A stretch of 21,794 nt of DNA, from the NCBI GenBank assembly GCA_037176905.1, contig JBBBWG010010423.1, forward strand, positions 1-21,794. Reading direction: 5' to 3'. The notes under the pieces are model-generated. The model did no database searches. It worked only from the letters and a program-made list of their open reading frames with translations, and was not told the origin of the DNA. Below, piece after piece: positions 1 to 7,690 of this stretch; position 1 is the first letter of the stretch; every line of letters begins with the position of its first letter. The position numbers and the translations under genes are program-made. Source of the stretch: Azolla pinnata. Lineage: Eukaryota; Streptophyta; Polypodiopsida; Salviniales; Salviniaceae.

Positions 1-98
1 ATATTAAATATGTTATCATGTTGGTTAAAGGTTTGACATCTATATGAAGAGGTTGTGGGTTCAAAACTTTATATGCCACAAGGTATGTTGTCATCACA
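1..98. repeat. probable edge of an unidentified LTR with tRNA-like boxes
   Basis: The minus-strand gypsy gag can be aligned with its plus-strand sibling (5343-5400) until position 99, where similarity stops abruptly. The foreign sequence starting there reads TGTGATGACAACA on the minus strand, so it has the TG/CA terminus expected of an LTR. On the plus strand it carries a B-box-like GGTTCAAAACT at 58-68 and a weak A-box-like TATCATGTTGG at 14-24, separated by 33 nt. The second LTR and the insertion duplication would lie to the left of the window, so the element and its orientation are unknown. Confidence 0.4.
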
Positions 99-630
99 GC
101 CGGGAGGTGGGTGGGGGCAGTCCATCGCGAAGTGGCCGGGCTGACAGCAACGGTAGCAAACAACGTCCTTGCCCGGTCTTCGTCGGTCCCACCTCCGATT
201 TCCTTGGGGCCTTGGCAGTCCGTTCTCCTGGCGTCGGTCGGCCTCTTCCAGTCGAAACTGACTAGGTTGGAACTGTGGCCATCCCCGACGTTGGAACTGA
301 CGACCGCCGTGGTTGCCGTTATTGAACCGGTTGTTATCACGTTGTCCCTGATTCTGGACAGGTACCGGTTGTACGGTCTGAACCGCTGGTGCGTTTCTCC
401 GGGCCAGCAGGTTATATTCACATGTAGCCGTGTATGCGTCCTTGCTTGACATAAAGCGCACCGTTGGACGCATTCCACGTTCGAGTGTCGGAACTTTAAG
501 CACAGCGTACACTGTACCGCCTACTGGAAGGCTTTCTCCTCTCCCTTCGGGGAAGGTGCAATCGCTCGGAATTGGGACAAGCCCAGTCCCAGCTGCTGGT
601 GATCTAAGTTGAGTGCCTTGTTGACGATCC
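99..630 (-). pseudogene. Ty3/gypsy gag remnant, zinc-knuckle portion only
   Basis: This is the nucleocapsid part of a gypsy Gag, the RNA-binding section of the structural polyprotein. CCHC knuckle 1 (C-X2-C-X4-H-X4-C) lies at 470-511 and knuckle 3 at 117-158, both with all four ligands. Knuckle 2 (about 421-459) is broken by a one-base deletion relative to the sibling copy at 5040-5081. A stretch rich in Q, N, R and G joins knuckles 2 and 3, as in the sibling. The main gag domain found at about 4555-4890 in the sibling is missing here: the primer-site region runs almost directly into the sequence that follows that domain. The left end is cut at 98/99 by another repeat. The fragment cannot encode a working Gag. 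Confidence 0.75.
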
Positions 631-644
631 CGTCGTGGTCGCCA
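631..644 (-). other. primer-binding site of the minus-strand gypsy copy
   Basis: Six bases inside the LTR end, the minus strand reads TGGCGACCACGACGG. The plus-strand copy has nearly the same sequence at the same place (3369). TGGCGACC is complementary to a tRNA 3' end of the form GGTCGCCA. It resembles the tRNA-Arg-type primer sites (TGGCGACTCC) known in some plant gypsy lineages, but the exact tRNA is an inference. Confidence 0.55.
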
Positions 645-650
645 AAACAG

Positions 651-1126
651 TGTTAGCCCTTCTAATGAAAGACTAAGACTTGTCGTGGGTAAAGATGAAT
701 GGGTCTTCTATTATACGATTACGATCCACCGCTTATGTTGTTGGCTTACGGTTCTCTGGTTATTCGGAGAACCTCCAATTCTACAAAAGCTCCGTAATTC
801 CGATTACTACGATTGAACGTAACTTCCGATTATTCGTAAACTCCGACTCCGACAGACAGATAGACCAATAAGATAAACACAAGAAAGTAATATGACGCAA
901 AGCTCTTCTTCTATTCACAATATCCGGACCTTTTACAATGTAGACCCCCTGGTCTTATATACAAGTATGGTGACCTTTCGGATCACCCAATCCCTATGTT
1001 CATGCGTCAGTTCGGATCTAAGACACAGCTCCCCGTTTTTCCACATATCCGAATTTCCGACAGTCTTATTTTTCGTAATATTACGGATTTACGACTTCGT
1101 CGTGATTCCGTAAGACTCGGCCAACA
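651..1126 (-). repeat. 5' LTR of the minus-strand gypsy copy
   Basis: Read on the minus strand the repeat starts TGTTGGCC and ends GGGCTAACA, a near-perfect terminal inverted repeat with TG and CA ends. It is followed by a primer-binding site and gag sequence, so it is the 5' LTR (476 bp). A TATA-like TATATAAG lies near 955 on the minus strand. It shares with the LTR at 3010-3362 both ends, the U3 block with GTCGTAAATCCGTAATATTACG, and the 3' end AGAAGGGCTAACA or close variants, but length and middle differ, so the two are related subfamilies. The adjacent outer five bases are CTTCT; the matching duplication is outside the window. Confidence 0.8.
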
Positions 1127-1138
1127 CTTCTCCTCAGT

Positions 1139-1201
1139 GAGAGAGAGAGAGAGGGGGAGAGAGAGAGAGAGAGAGAGACGGCAGATCTCTCTCTGATCTG
1201 C
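1139..1201. repeat. (GA)n microsatellite and small perfect hairpin
   Basis: A GA run at 1139-1179 is followed by an inverted repeat: GCAGATC at 1181-1187, a 7-nt loop TCTCTCT, and GATCTGC at 1195-1201. The same combination appears inverted at 15115-15150. Confidence 0.8.
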
Positions 1202-1890
1202 TGCTGCTTCTTCCTCTCCTTCTTCTTCTTCTTCTTCTTCTGTTGTCCACCTCCTCTCCTTCTGCTTCTGCTTCTTCTCCTTCTACCTCTTCTTCTGTTG
1301 TCCGCCTCCTCTCCTTTTGCTTTTGCTTCCTCTCCTTCTGCTTCTGCTTCTGCTTCTTTTCCTTCCGCCTCTTCTTCTACTGTCCGCCTCCTCTCCTTCT
1401 GCTTCTGCTTCTCTTCCTTTTGCTTCTGCTTCCTCTGCTTTTGCTTCTGCTTCCTCTCCTTCTGCCTCTTCTTCTGTTGTCCGCCTCCTCTCCTTCTGCA
1501 TCTGCTTCTTCTCCTTCCGCCTCTTCTTCTGTTGTCCACCTCCTCTCCTTCTGCTTCTGCTTCTGCTTCCTCTCCTTCTGCTTCTGCTTCCTCTCCTTCT
1601 GCTTCTGCTTCCTCTCCTTCTGCTTCTGCTTCTTCTCCTTCTGCCCCTGCTTCTAGTGTGCGCATCCTCTCCTTCTGCTTTTTCTCCTTCTGCTTCTGCT
1701 TCTTCTCCTTCCGCCTTAGATTCTTCTGTTGTCAGCCTCCTCTCCTTCTGCCTCTGCTTCTCCTCCTTCCGCTTCTGCTTCCTCTCCTTCTGCTTCTGCT
1801 TCTCCTCCTTCTGCTTCTGCTTCTTCTCCTTCCGCTTCTGCTTCTTCTACTTCCGCCTTCTCTGCCTCTCCTTTTTCTCCTCTCCTCTCT
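1202..1890. repeat. long homopyrimidine/homopurine minisatellite
   Basis: About 690 bp of nearly pure pyrimidine on the plus strand is built from CTTCTG, CTCCTT and CTTCTC hexamers. A recurring landmark, TGTTGTCCRC followed by CTCCTCTCC, occurs at 1241, 1296, 1378 (variant), 1475, 1530 and 1727 (variant), so larger units were duplicated irregularly. Frames on both strands stay open only because the composition excludes stop codons. Their products (runs of E, A, G, K, R on the minus strand; S, L, F on the plus strand) are not protein-like. No gene is called. Confidence 0.85.
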
Positions 1891-2192
1891 GAGCGGCTCA
1901 CCTCCCTTTTTCTCCCATTTTTAGCCTTCTTTTTCCCTGCATTCTTTTCCTTCCATTGTTTTTCTTCCTTCCTTACTTCCTTCTTCATGAATGAATCCAT
2001 GGAACCAGTGAGAGAGGCAATAGTAGCAAAAAGGACTTATTTCAAGCTTCGCATTCGCATCCTTAGTATTTGATTTGTTGCCTAACTTGCCTTCCCTTCA
2101 AAATCTGATACCTAACCATGTAAATTGCGAGATTGCAAGCCAAAGCTGTCCTTTCTTTCCCAATATTGAGATTTATTTAGCATAGAGTCCAT
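1891..2192. other. non-coding interval, nothing recognised
   Basis: Composition grades from pyrimidine-rich to ordinary AT-rich sequence. I see no supportable coding region, terminal repeat or RNA gene. It separates the low-complexity tract from the PPR-like fragment. Confidence 0.5.
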
Positions 2193-2456
2193 TTTCTGCT
2201 GCATCCACCTAAAGATCTCGAGGGTGAGGAGCCATTGGTCCATTCTGCCAAGCTCTTCGAAGAGGGTGAACCAGTCAATGAGGACCATGGCCCTGCCATA
2301 GTAATCGACGGCGGCGTTGATGTTGGTCTCATCTGTCAGGAGGGCAGAGACGAGAGGCTTGAAGGCTTTAGGGGAGCTGAGGGATGCGAGCTTCTTGGTC
2401 TGCATGGCTTTGCAGCTCTTGGAGGTACAGACAATGAACAAGGAACCAGCATCAGC
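2193..2456 (-). pseudogene. fragment of a PPR protein gene (PPR5-like N-terminal region)
   Basis: On the minus strand an open stretch contains TLFEELGRMDQWLLTLEIFRW followed by MQQK. This resembles the block before the first repeats of plant P-class pentatricopeptide-repeat proteins of the At4g39620/PPR5 type (LFEELG..W...LEVFRWMQ). Those proteins are organelle RNA-binding factors. Upstream residues (about 70-110 of the frame starting at 2603) fit the helical region preceding that block. After MQQK the similarity ends at once: the expected RWY...GVYSKLISVMGK block is absent and a stop follows at 2112. On the 5' side the frame dissolves into poly-Ser and poly-His encoded by a GAT/GAA microsatellite. 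This is therefore an isolated piece. The family call is from memory of motifs and needs a database search. Confidence 0.6.
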
Positions 2457-2460
2457 AGAA

Positions 2461-2478
2461 GAGGAAGAAGAAGAAGAA

Positions 2479-2511
<33 letters not shown>

Positions 2512-2525
2512 TGATGATGATGATG
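2461..2525. repeat. (GAA)n-(GAT)n microsatellite
   Basis: GAA triplets at about 2461-2480 pass into GAT triplets to 2525, with one interruption near 2509. The run lies between the PPR-like and HEAT-like fragments. Confidence 0.9.
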
Positions 2526-2602
2526 TACATAGTGTTGTGCAGTGAAGAATTCGAGCATTGGACGCTTGTTCTGCGCTCTGAGCATCGCCATAGCCATGCA
2601 CA

Positions 2603-2800
2603 AAGAGCCCTAACAGCATTAGCTCGAACCTTGTCATTGTCTTTAGCAAGTCTCATTGCACATTGTGCTTACTGTCTCAATAAAGAGAATGTCGTACAAT
2701 CAAATATTTCCTTCCCAGATAACATCCATAATGCATCACAAAGGTTTGCCAATGCTCAAGAAGTAGTAATACGAACAATAGAAGTGTCCACACAATCGCC
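2603..2800 (-). pseudogene. fragment of a HEAT-repeat protein gene (HEATR6-like)
   Basis: On the minus strand one frame reads ALANLCDALW, and further on CAMRLAKDNDKVRANAVRAL. This pattern fits plant HEAT-repeat-containing protein 6 homologues (SWALANICDAL ... D.DKV..NAVRALGNLSR). The frame carries a TGA just before ALANLC, where the family has Trp, and a TAA about 30 codons on. After NAVRAL the expected GNLSR is replaced by unrelated residues. It is thus a short, broken piece, lying next to the PPR-like piece and on the same strand. Assignment rests on short motifs. Confidence 0.55.
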
Positions 2801-2837
2801 CATCGTATTTGTATGTGCTTTCGTTGAATTCGTCTGC

Positions 2838-2921
2838 ACACGGCCCAACTCATCCATACATACGGTCCGCACTCGTCCACATACGTTCGACACTCGTCCG
2901 CATACGGTCCGCACTCATCTA
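2838..2921. repeat. 21-bp tandem repeat, three full copies plus one degenerate
   Basis: Units of the form CATACGGTCCGCACTCGTCC(A/G) start at 2859, 2880 and 2901, with a degenerate unit just upstream. Few substitutions separate them. Confidence 0.85.
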
Positions 2922-3009
2922 GAAGCTTTTGCAGACCTAAATCTTGCCACACCAAACTACTAAGCTAATACAAAATTATTATGTTTCATATCATGTGTGA
3001 AGAGACACA

Positions 3010-3362
3010 TGTTGGCCGGAATATTACGAAAGTACGACGTATGTCGTAAATCCGTAATATTACGGAATCTATGGAAATAATACGTAATCGGAAAAATCGG
3101 AGAATCCACAGGGGAGATCCGAACCGACGTATTGTAATAAGACTTCTTGGAGATCCGAAGGGGTACCAAGAATGTATATAAAGCCATTGGGCTTACTTGT
3201 ATGGGAGTCGGAGAATAAGGAAAGAATAGCAATACAAAGACTTTGTGTCCATCATCTTGTGTAATCGGTATTTCATTTACTCTGTATCTTAGTCGGAATT
3301 TACGATCGTACTACCATTCCTATTTACGACCTAGTCTTAGTTCTTCATCTGAAGGGCTAACA
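3010..3362 (+). repeat. 5' LTR of the plus-strand gypsy copy
   Basis: The 353-bp repeat begins TGTTGGCC and ends GGGCTAACA, with TG/CA termini and imperfect terminal inversion. A TATA box (TATATAAAG) lies at about 3175. Near the 5' end are the inverted pair ACGAC/GTCGT (3034-3047) and the perfect palindrome CCGTAATATTACGG (3052-3065), shared with the LTR at 651-1126. The bases before it are ACACA; no matching duplication is available because the 3' end is lost. Confidence 0.8.
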
Positions 3363-3368
3363 CTCTTT

Positions 3369-3382
3369 TGGCGACCATGACG
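3369..3382 (+). other. primer-binding site of the plus-strand gypsy copy
   Basis: TGGCGACCATGACG begins six bases after the LTR end and is conserved with the minus-strand copy. It is complementary to a tRNA 3' end of the GGTCGCCA type, possibly tRNA-Arg. Confidence 0.55.
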
Positions 3383-3399
3383 AGTTGAATCGGAATTCA

Positions 3400-5700
3400 A
3401 GACGAGGAATAGCGAATGGATGACGTCTCGGGACGAACCGACAATAGACTCTAGGAGAATCACAAGATCCTTGGCGTGAGCATTAGCTTTCCGGACCAAC
3501 AGTGCAGCAGATCGCACTGACGTCGCTCAACCGTCATGAAGATCTAGCGTTCAGAGGGCCGGAGTTACGTTCGCTGGAACGAACACCTTACGGCGGGCCG
3601 CAAGCATTATCTCCCAGGATCCGACGTTTTTGACTGGCGCCCAAGCCGCGGCGGCAAACGTACTGGGCGGATCGGCGGGAAGAAATGCTAGTATCGAACC
3701 ACAATCTACGGACTGGGCGCCGTACATTGTAAGTGACAGCGACGAAGGCTAGTTAACGGGTCTGTGGACGCCGTACTCGAGACTCAGTAGCAACTTGGAG
3801 GCTGAGCCGACTACCCAGGACGAAGAATTGACCGTTCCGCCGTTCTGCGGACGCGACGGACTGCATCCGCACCGCCTGCTGGTCATAGTCGGACAGCGGA
3901 AGGATGGCGCCGATACGACGAACTAGCTCAGAGGCTAGTACTGTCCCCACGTTCCGAACGGGGTACGACTAAGGAGGCCTCGTCATACCCAACCGAAGTG
4001 TTCACGGAAGGACTCGTGATCTCGGCCGATTCTGAACATTGTACGACTGAGGAGGCCTCGTCGTACTTAACCGAGGAGTTCAGGGAAGGACTCGTGATCT
4101 CGGCCCATTCCGAACATTGTACGACTGAGGAGGCCTCGTTGTACTTAACCAAGGAGTTTGTGGAAGGACTCATGACCTCGGTCAGTTCCGGACCAGGTAC
4201 GACTAAGGAGGCCTTGTCGTACCCAACCGAGGAGTTTACGGTAGGACTCGTACCGTCGGTCAATCCGGAAATTGCAAGCCCCGAAATTCCAGAGGGACTC
4301 GGAATTTCGGCAGCCAACCCAGCAGTCGGATTGGGCGGACCATCGGTTGTTGTGACAAGAACGAGTGTTCCTATCAAACCCACGATTCGGCGTTGGAAGT
4401 TCGCGGACGACATCATGTCGTATGCCTACCCAAAATATTCTAATCACCCGGATGTGGTGGCACATTTGGGTCCATTTGGGCCGTGAATCACGGGACGCAG
4501 GGATTGACTCCGACGGAACGGGAGCACTCCATGATCATGGAGTTTTAGCTGTCCTTGGAAGGGCAGGCTGCACGCTGGTATGCCCAACAAGATATCAGCA
4601 CGTTCACGAAGTTTCAAGAACTCGTGGACACGTTCCAAGAGCTCTTCCAAGTGAAGATCGACCCGACGGAAGTGCTGAAAGAGTATTATTCGCTACATCA
4701 GCAAGCAGGGGAGTCCGTAGTGGAATTTTTGCTACGGTTTCGTGCAGTGCAAGCCATTCTGGACACGCCTCCAGCAAAGGACATACAAAAACGACAATTT
4801 CTTAAGGCACTATGGGAACCGCTACAGTCTTCCTTTGCGTTGATGGATTCTTACACGGTGCCCCTAATAGAGATCGTCAATAGAGGGTGAACCTTGATCA
4901 CTAGCAGCTGGGACTTGGGTTGTCCCAATTTCGCGCTCTCACACCTTCCCCGAAGGCAGAGGAAAGGGCCTTCAAGTAGGCGGTACAGTGCACGCTGTGT
5001 TTGCAATTTGGACATTCCAACGTGGAATGCATGCAGCGCTGCGCTTTGTGCCAAGCACAGACGCACACAACAGCGACATGCGAATACAACCTACTGGCAC
5101 GGAAAAATGCACCAGCGGTTCAGGCCGTTGAACCAGTACACGTCCAAAATCGAGGACAAAGAAATCACAACCGGTTCAACCAAGGCAACCGCGGCGGATG
5201 GTGGTTCCAACGCAGTGGTCGGCCCCAGTTCCAAAATACACAATTCCGACAAGAAGAGGCCGACCAATGACAAGAGGCTGGTCCGTCCAGACCGTAGGGA
5301 AACAGGAGATGGGACCGACGGAAGCCGGAAAAGGATCAACTTTGCTTCCGTTATTCTCAACCCGGCCACTTCGCGTGGGACTGCCCGCACCCCCCTGCCG
5401 GCCAGGCGTCAAACCAGGGGAAAGCGTTGCCGAGCAAAGGCCCGGCGGTAAGCCTGCTTACGCGAGTCGTACAGCTGGTGACAACTCGAAGTCGCGCTCG
5501 GACGGAACAATGGACGGAGCAGGATAAAGTCCGAGAGCAGGAGCAACAATGGGTAGAAGCAGCGAACGCACACCGAACCGCGAGATACAGGCCCAAGTCA
5601 CACAGGGTACGACAAGCAGCGAGCAGGCGAATCTGGAATCCGCGGGTACTTCAGGCCACGAAATTGAGCCCGACATTTCGGATTTGGCAGGAGTACAAAT
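3400..5700 (+). pseudogene. Ty3/gypsy gag, degraded, three CCHC knuckles
   Basis: This is the structural polyprotein gene of the gypsy copy. In order: a broken N-terminal region (3413-3750) with in-frame stops; an acidic repeated section (3926-4486); the retrotransposon gag domain at about 4490-4890, recognisable by GQAARWYAQQ and the helical KFQELVDTFQELFQ stretch; then three CCHC knuckles at 4989-5030, 5040-5081 and 5343-5384, all in one frame. Knuckle 3 has lost its second Cys (TGT to TAT; the minus-strand copy keeps it). Stops at 5271 and about 5302 and several frame changes disrupt the gene. The last section (5549-5700) continues in phase beyond the nested copia at 10967. Three knuckles are more than the one or two usual in plant gypsy Gag. 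Confidence 0.8.
3953..4264 (+). repeat. 78-bp tandem repeat inside gypsy gag, four copies
   Basis: Four consecutive 78-bp units start at 3953, 4031, 4109 and 4187. All are in frame and encode 26-residue units with the core TTxEAxxYxTExFxxGL. Most unit differences are substitutions and the period is exact. The units are rich in E, T and S and predicted unstructured. Confidence 0.9.
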
Positions 5701-6078
5701 TGTCGAATGCGGGTATCCAATGGCCATGTTCACACTGTCCATAAGTGGACGGGCCATATTTGTAATATGCCGGAAAGGCTTGTGCCCTAGCTTGGGGGTA
5801 TAAATACCAAGCTTGTATGGTCGTCCAAGGTTGGTTGCTCCAACTCCACATAATAGCAGTGATATTTTGTGCCTATCTCTCTCTCTCTGTCTTGTGCCTT
5901 TGCCGCCACATCTGACCGACCCAGATCTGAAGTGTCCTCTTTCAGATCTGATCTTCTCTCTATTCAAACTTACCTCTTGACACCTCCACCATACTGTTGG
6001 AAGGTAGTGCTTCGATTCCAACTGACGACCTTCACACCCAACATCTAGTATCAGAGTAATCTGGTTCCATATACAACA
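5701..6078 (+). repeat. 5' LTR of the nested copia element
   Basis: A 378-bp repeat that starts TGTCGAATGCGGG and ends ATACAACA, matching 10587-10961. A TATA box (GGGTATAAATA) is at about 5797, followed by a (CT)n run near 5877-5891. The LTR end is fixed by loss of similarity with the 3' copy and by the primer site two bases on. Confidence 0.95.
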
Positions 6079-6080
6079 TT

Positions 6081-6092
6081 TGGTATCAGAGC
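6081..6092 (+). other. primer-binding site, initiator tRNA-Met
   Basis: TGGTATCAGAGC, two bases downstream of the 5' LTR, is the standard plant retrotransposon primer site complementary to the 3' end of initiator tRNA-Met. Confidence 0.95.
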
Positions 6093-6599
6093 GCAGTTCT
6101 GTCCGCTGCAGGCCGTCATCTGCTGCTACTGCCTTCGCGCTGTATTCAGCTCAGTGTGGACGTTAAGAGCGTATAGTTTGGAGAAGATTGGAGACAGTTC
6201 AACCATTCGTAACTTCTGACCGGCGATTAAAGACTTGAGCTTCCTGAAAGCCTTTCGGCAATGTCTTTCATATTGCGACACATCATCCTGTTTGCCTCGA
6301 TGTCAGGGACAGAACGAAAGATACGGAACTGGATTTGGAGTAACCCACACGGAGTTACGACCGTTTTACCGCAATTTGTAGTAAAACGCTCTATCGCGAC
6401 CTAATTCGTACAGTGTACGATTAGACCACGATTCCGACTGTCGTACTCTCTTTGACAGTACTCCGTACGCACTTCGGGCAGAGCTAGTGGCTTGTGCTCA
6501 CTCCATGTAGAAGTACTTTGGTCGAAATCCGCTTCAGAAGAGCCAGTACGGCTTGTTCTTCCGCAGACTAGGCGCAACAGTCCGACTTCAACTCGGACT

Positions 6600-6960
6600 T
6601 CGGCGACACGATTCGTACTCACTTTGGACAGAGTCGTAGTACTCGTGCCCACTCCGAGTAGAACCGCGGATCGCTACAACGTTCATGCCCAACTCGGTTA
6701 GACCGCATTCGGGTAGACTGCAGTGCAGTCGTACTCACCCGCAGTTGTAACCACTCCGGCAGAACTACGATGTTCGTGTCCAACTCGGTTAGACCGCATT
6801 CGGGTAGACTGTAGTGCAGTCATACTTACCCGCGGTTGTAACCACTCCGGACAGAACTACGACGTTCGTCTCCAACTCGGTTAGACTGCATTCAGGTAGA
6901 CTGCAGTGCAGTTGTATTCACCCGCATTCGTAACCACTTCAGATAGAACTACGGACAAGG
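6600..6960 (+). repeat. 91-92-bp tandem repeat in the copia leader
   Basis: Three clear units start with AACTCGGTTAGACYGCATTC at 6691, 6782 and 6874, that is, periods of 91 and 92 bp. Shorter degenerate relatives with CACTCC and GTAGAACYRC motifs extend upstream to about 6430. The repeats fill the untranslated leader between the primer site and the Gag start at about 6972. Confidence 0.85.
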
Positions 6961-6971
6961 CTTCCCGACAA

Positions 6972-7690
6972 ATGGCTTCAACATCCGGCTCATCCGAGAT
7001 GAGCATAAGGAAGTTCGACGGGATGACGATCTCATAGTCCGCGGCCAGATTGAACCAATAGAGCATGACACGGCTCCGGCAATATACAGGCCAGAAGCAT
7101 GGACGAAGTTGGATCAAGTAGTCCACACGACCGTCCGAATGCATCTGTGTGAATCCGTGTACTACACGGTTCAGTGGTGTACGATAGCTAAGGATCTGTG
7201 AAAGACGTTGTCGGACACATACGAAAAGAAGGTGGCCGCTACGAAGATTTATCTAATACGGCGCCTTTACAACCTGCCGATGAAAGAGTCAGACTCGATC
7301 ACGGCTCAGCTAAACAACTACGAATGAGTTATTTCCCAGCTGTCAGCACAAAGAATGATGATCGACGATGAGCTGAAAGCTCTACTGCTAATGAGTAGCC
7401 TTCCACTGTCCTGGGAAACCTTCGTCACGATTGTATTTAACGCGTCTACTACGGCCGTGAAGTACTCCTAAACTACGAGCTCCATTCTGTCTGAAGACGC
7501 TCGGAGGAAAACATTTGTTCAGAACTCGGTGAGTGAAACCTACGCCATACAGAGTACGGGTGATCGACAGCAACATCGTGGTAAAAGTTTCTCGCGTGGG
7601 CCGAACGTGACGAGAAACCAAAGCAAGTCCAGGGGTTCACTAACGTGCAACTATTGCAATAAACCCGGACATATCAAGGCCGACTGCCGA
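6972..7690 (+). pseudogene. Ty1/copia gag with stop codons
   Basis: The likely start is the ATG at 6972 (MASTSGSSEMSIRKFDG), typical of copia Gag. The frame soon breaks at a TAG near 7035. The UBN2-type capsid region follows, recognisable by DTYEKKVAATKIYLIRRLYN and by SQLSAQRMMIDDELKALLLM followed by SSLP, with stops at about 7201, 7327 and 7470. A single CCHC zinc knuckle, CNYCNKPGHIKADC, is intact at 7646-7687. The capsid part cannot be translated as one protein. From about 7529 the frame is open into the protease. Confidence 0.85.

Noticed and set aside
1081..1665. Long minus-strand open frame rich in Glu, Ala, Gly, Arg and Lys, and plus-strand frames rich in Ser, Leu and Phe over the same bases
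   Set aside because: The tract is a purine/pyrimidine repeat without stop codons in most frames; the products are pure low-complexity text with no start context or domain.
2512..2560. Poly-His and poly-Ser segments in the minus-strand frame upstream of the PPR-like fragment
   Set aside because: Produced by a GAT/GAA microsatellite; not a metal-binding or transit feature.
3052..3065. TAATATTAC, identical to the geminivirus origin nonamer, in the gypsy LTR (also near 1074)
   Set aside because: No flanking stem-loop of geminivirus type, no iterons and no Rep gene. The bases are the centre of a CGTAATATTACG palindrome in U3, so the match is chance.
3928..4416. 162-codon minus-strand open frame with Ser/Thr-rich repeats
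   Set aside because: It is the antisense shadow of the 78-bp repeat array in gypsy gag.
6670..6960. Regular repeats considered as a CRISPR-like array
   Set aside because: The units are contiguous 91-92-bp tandem copies without unique spacers, inside a copia leader in a plant genome.
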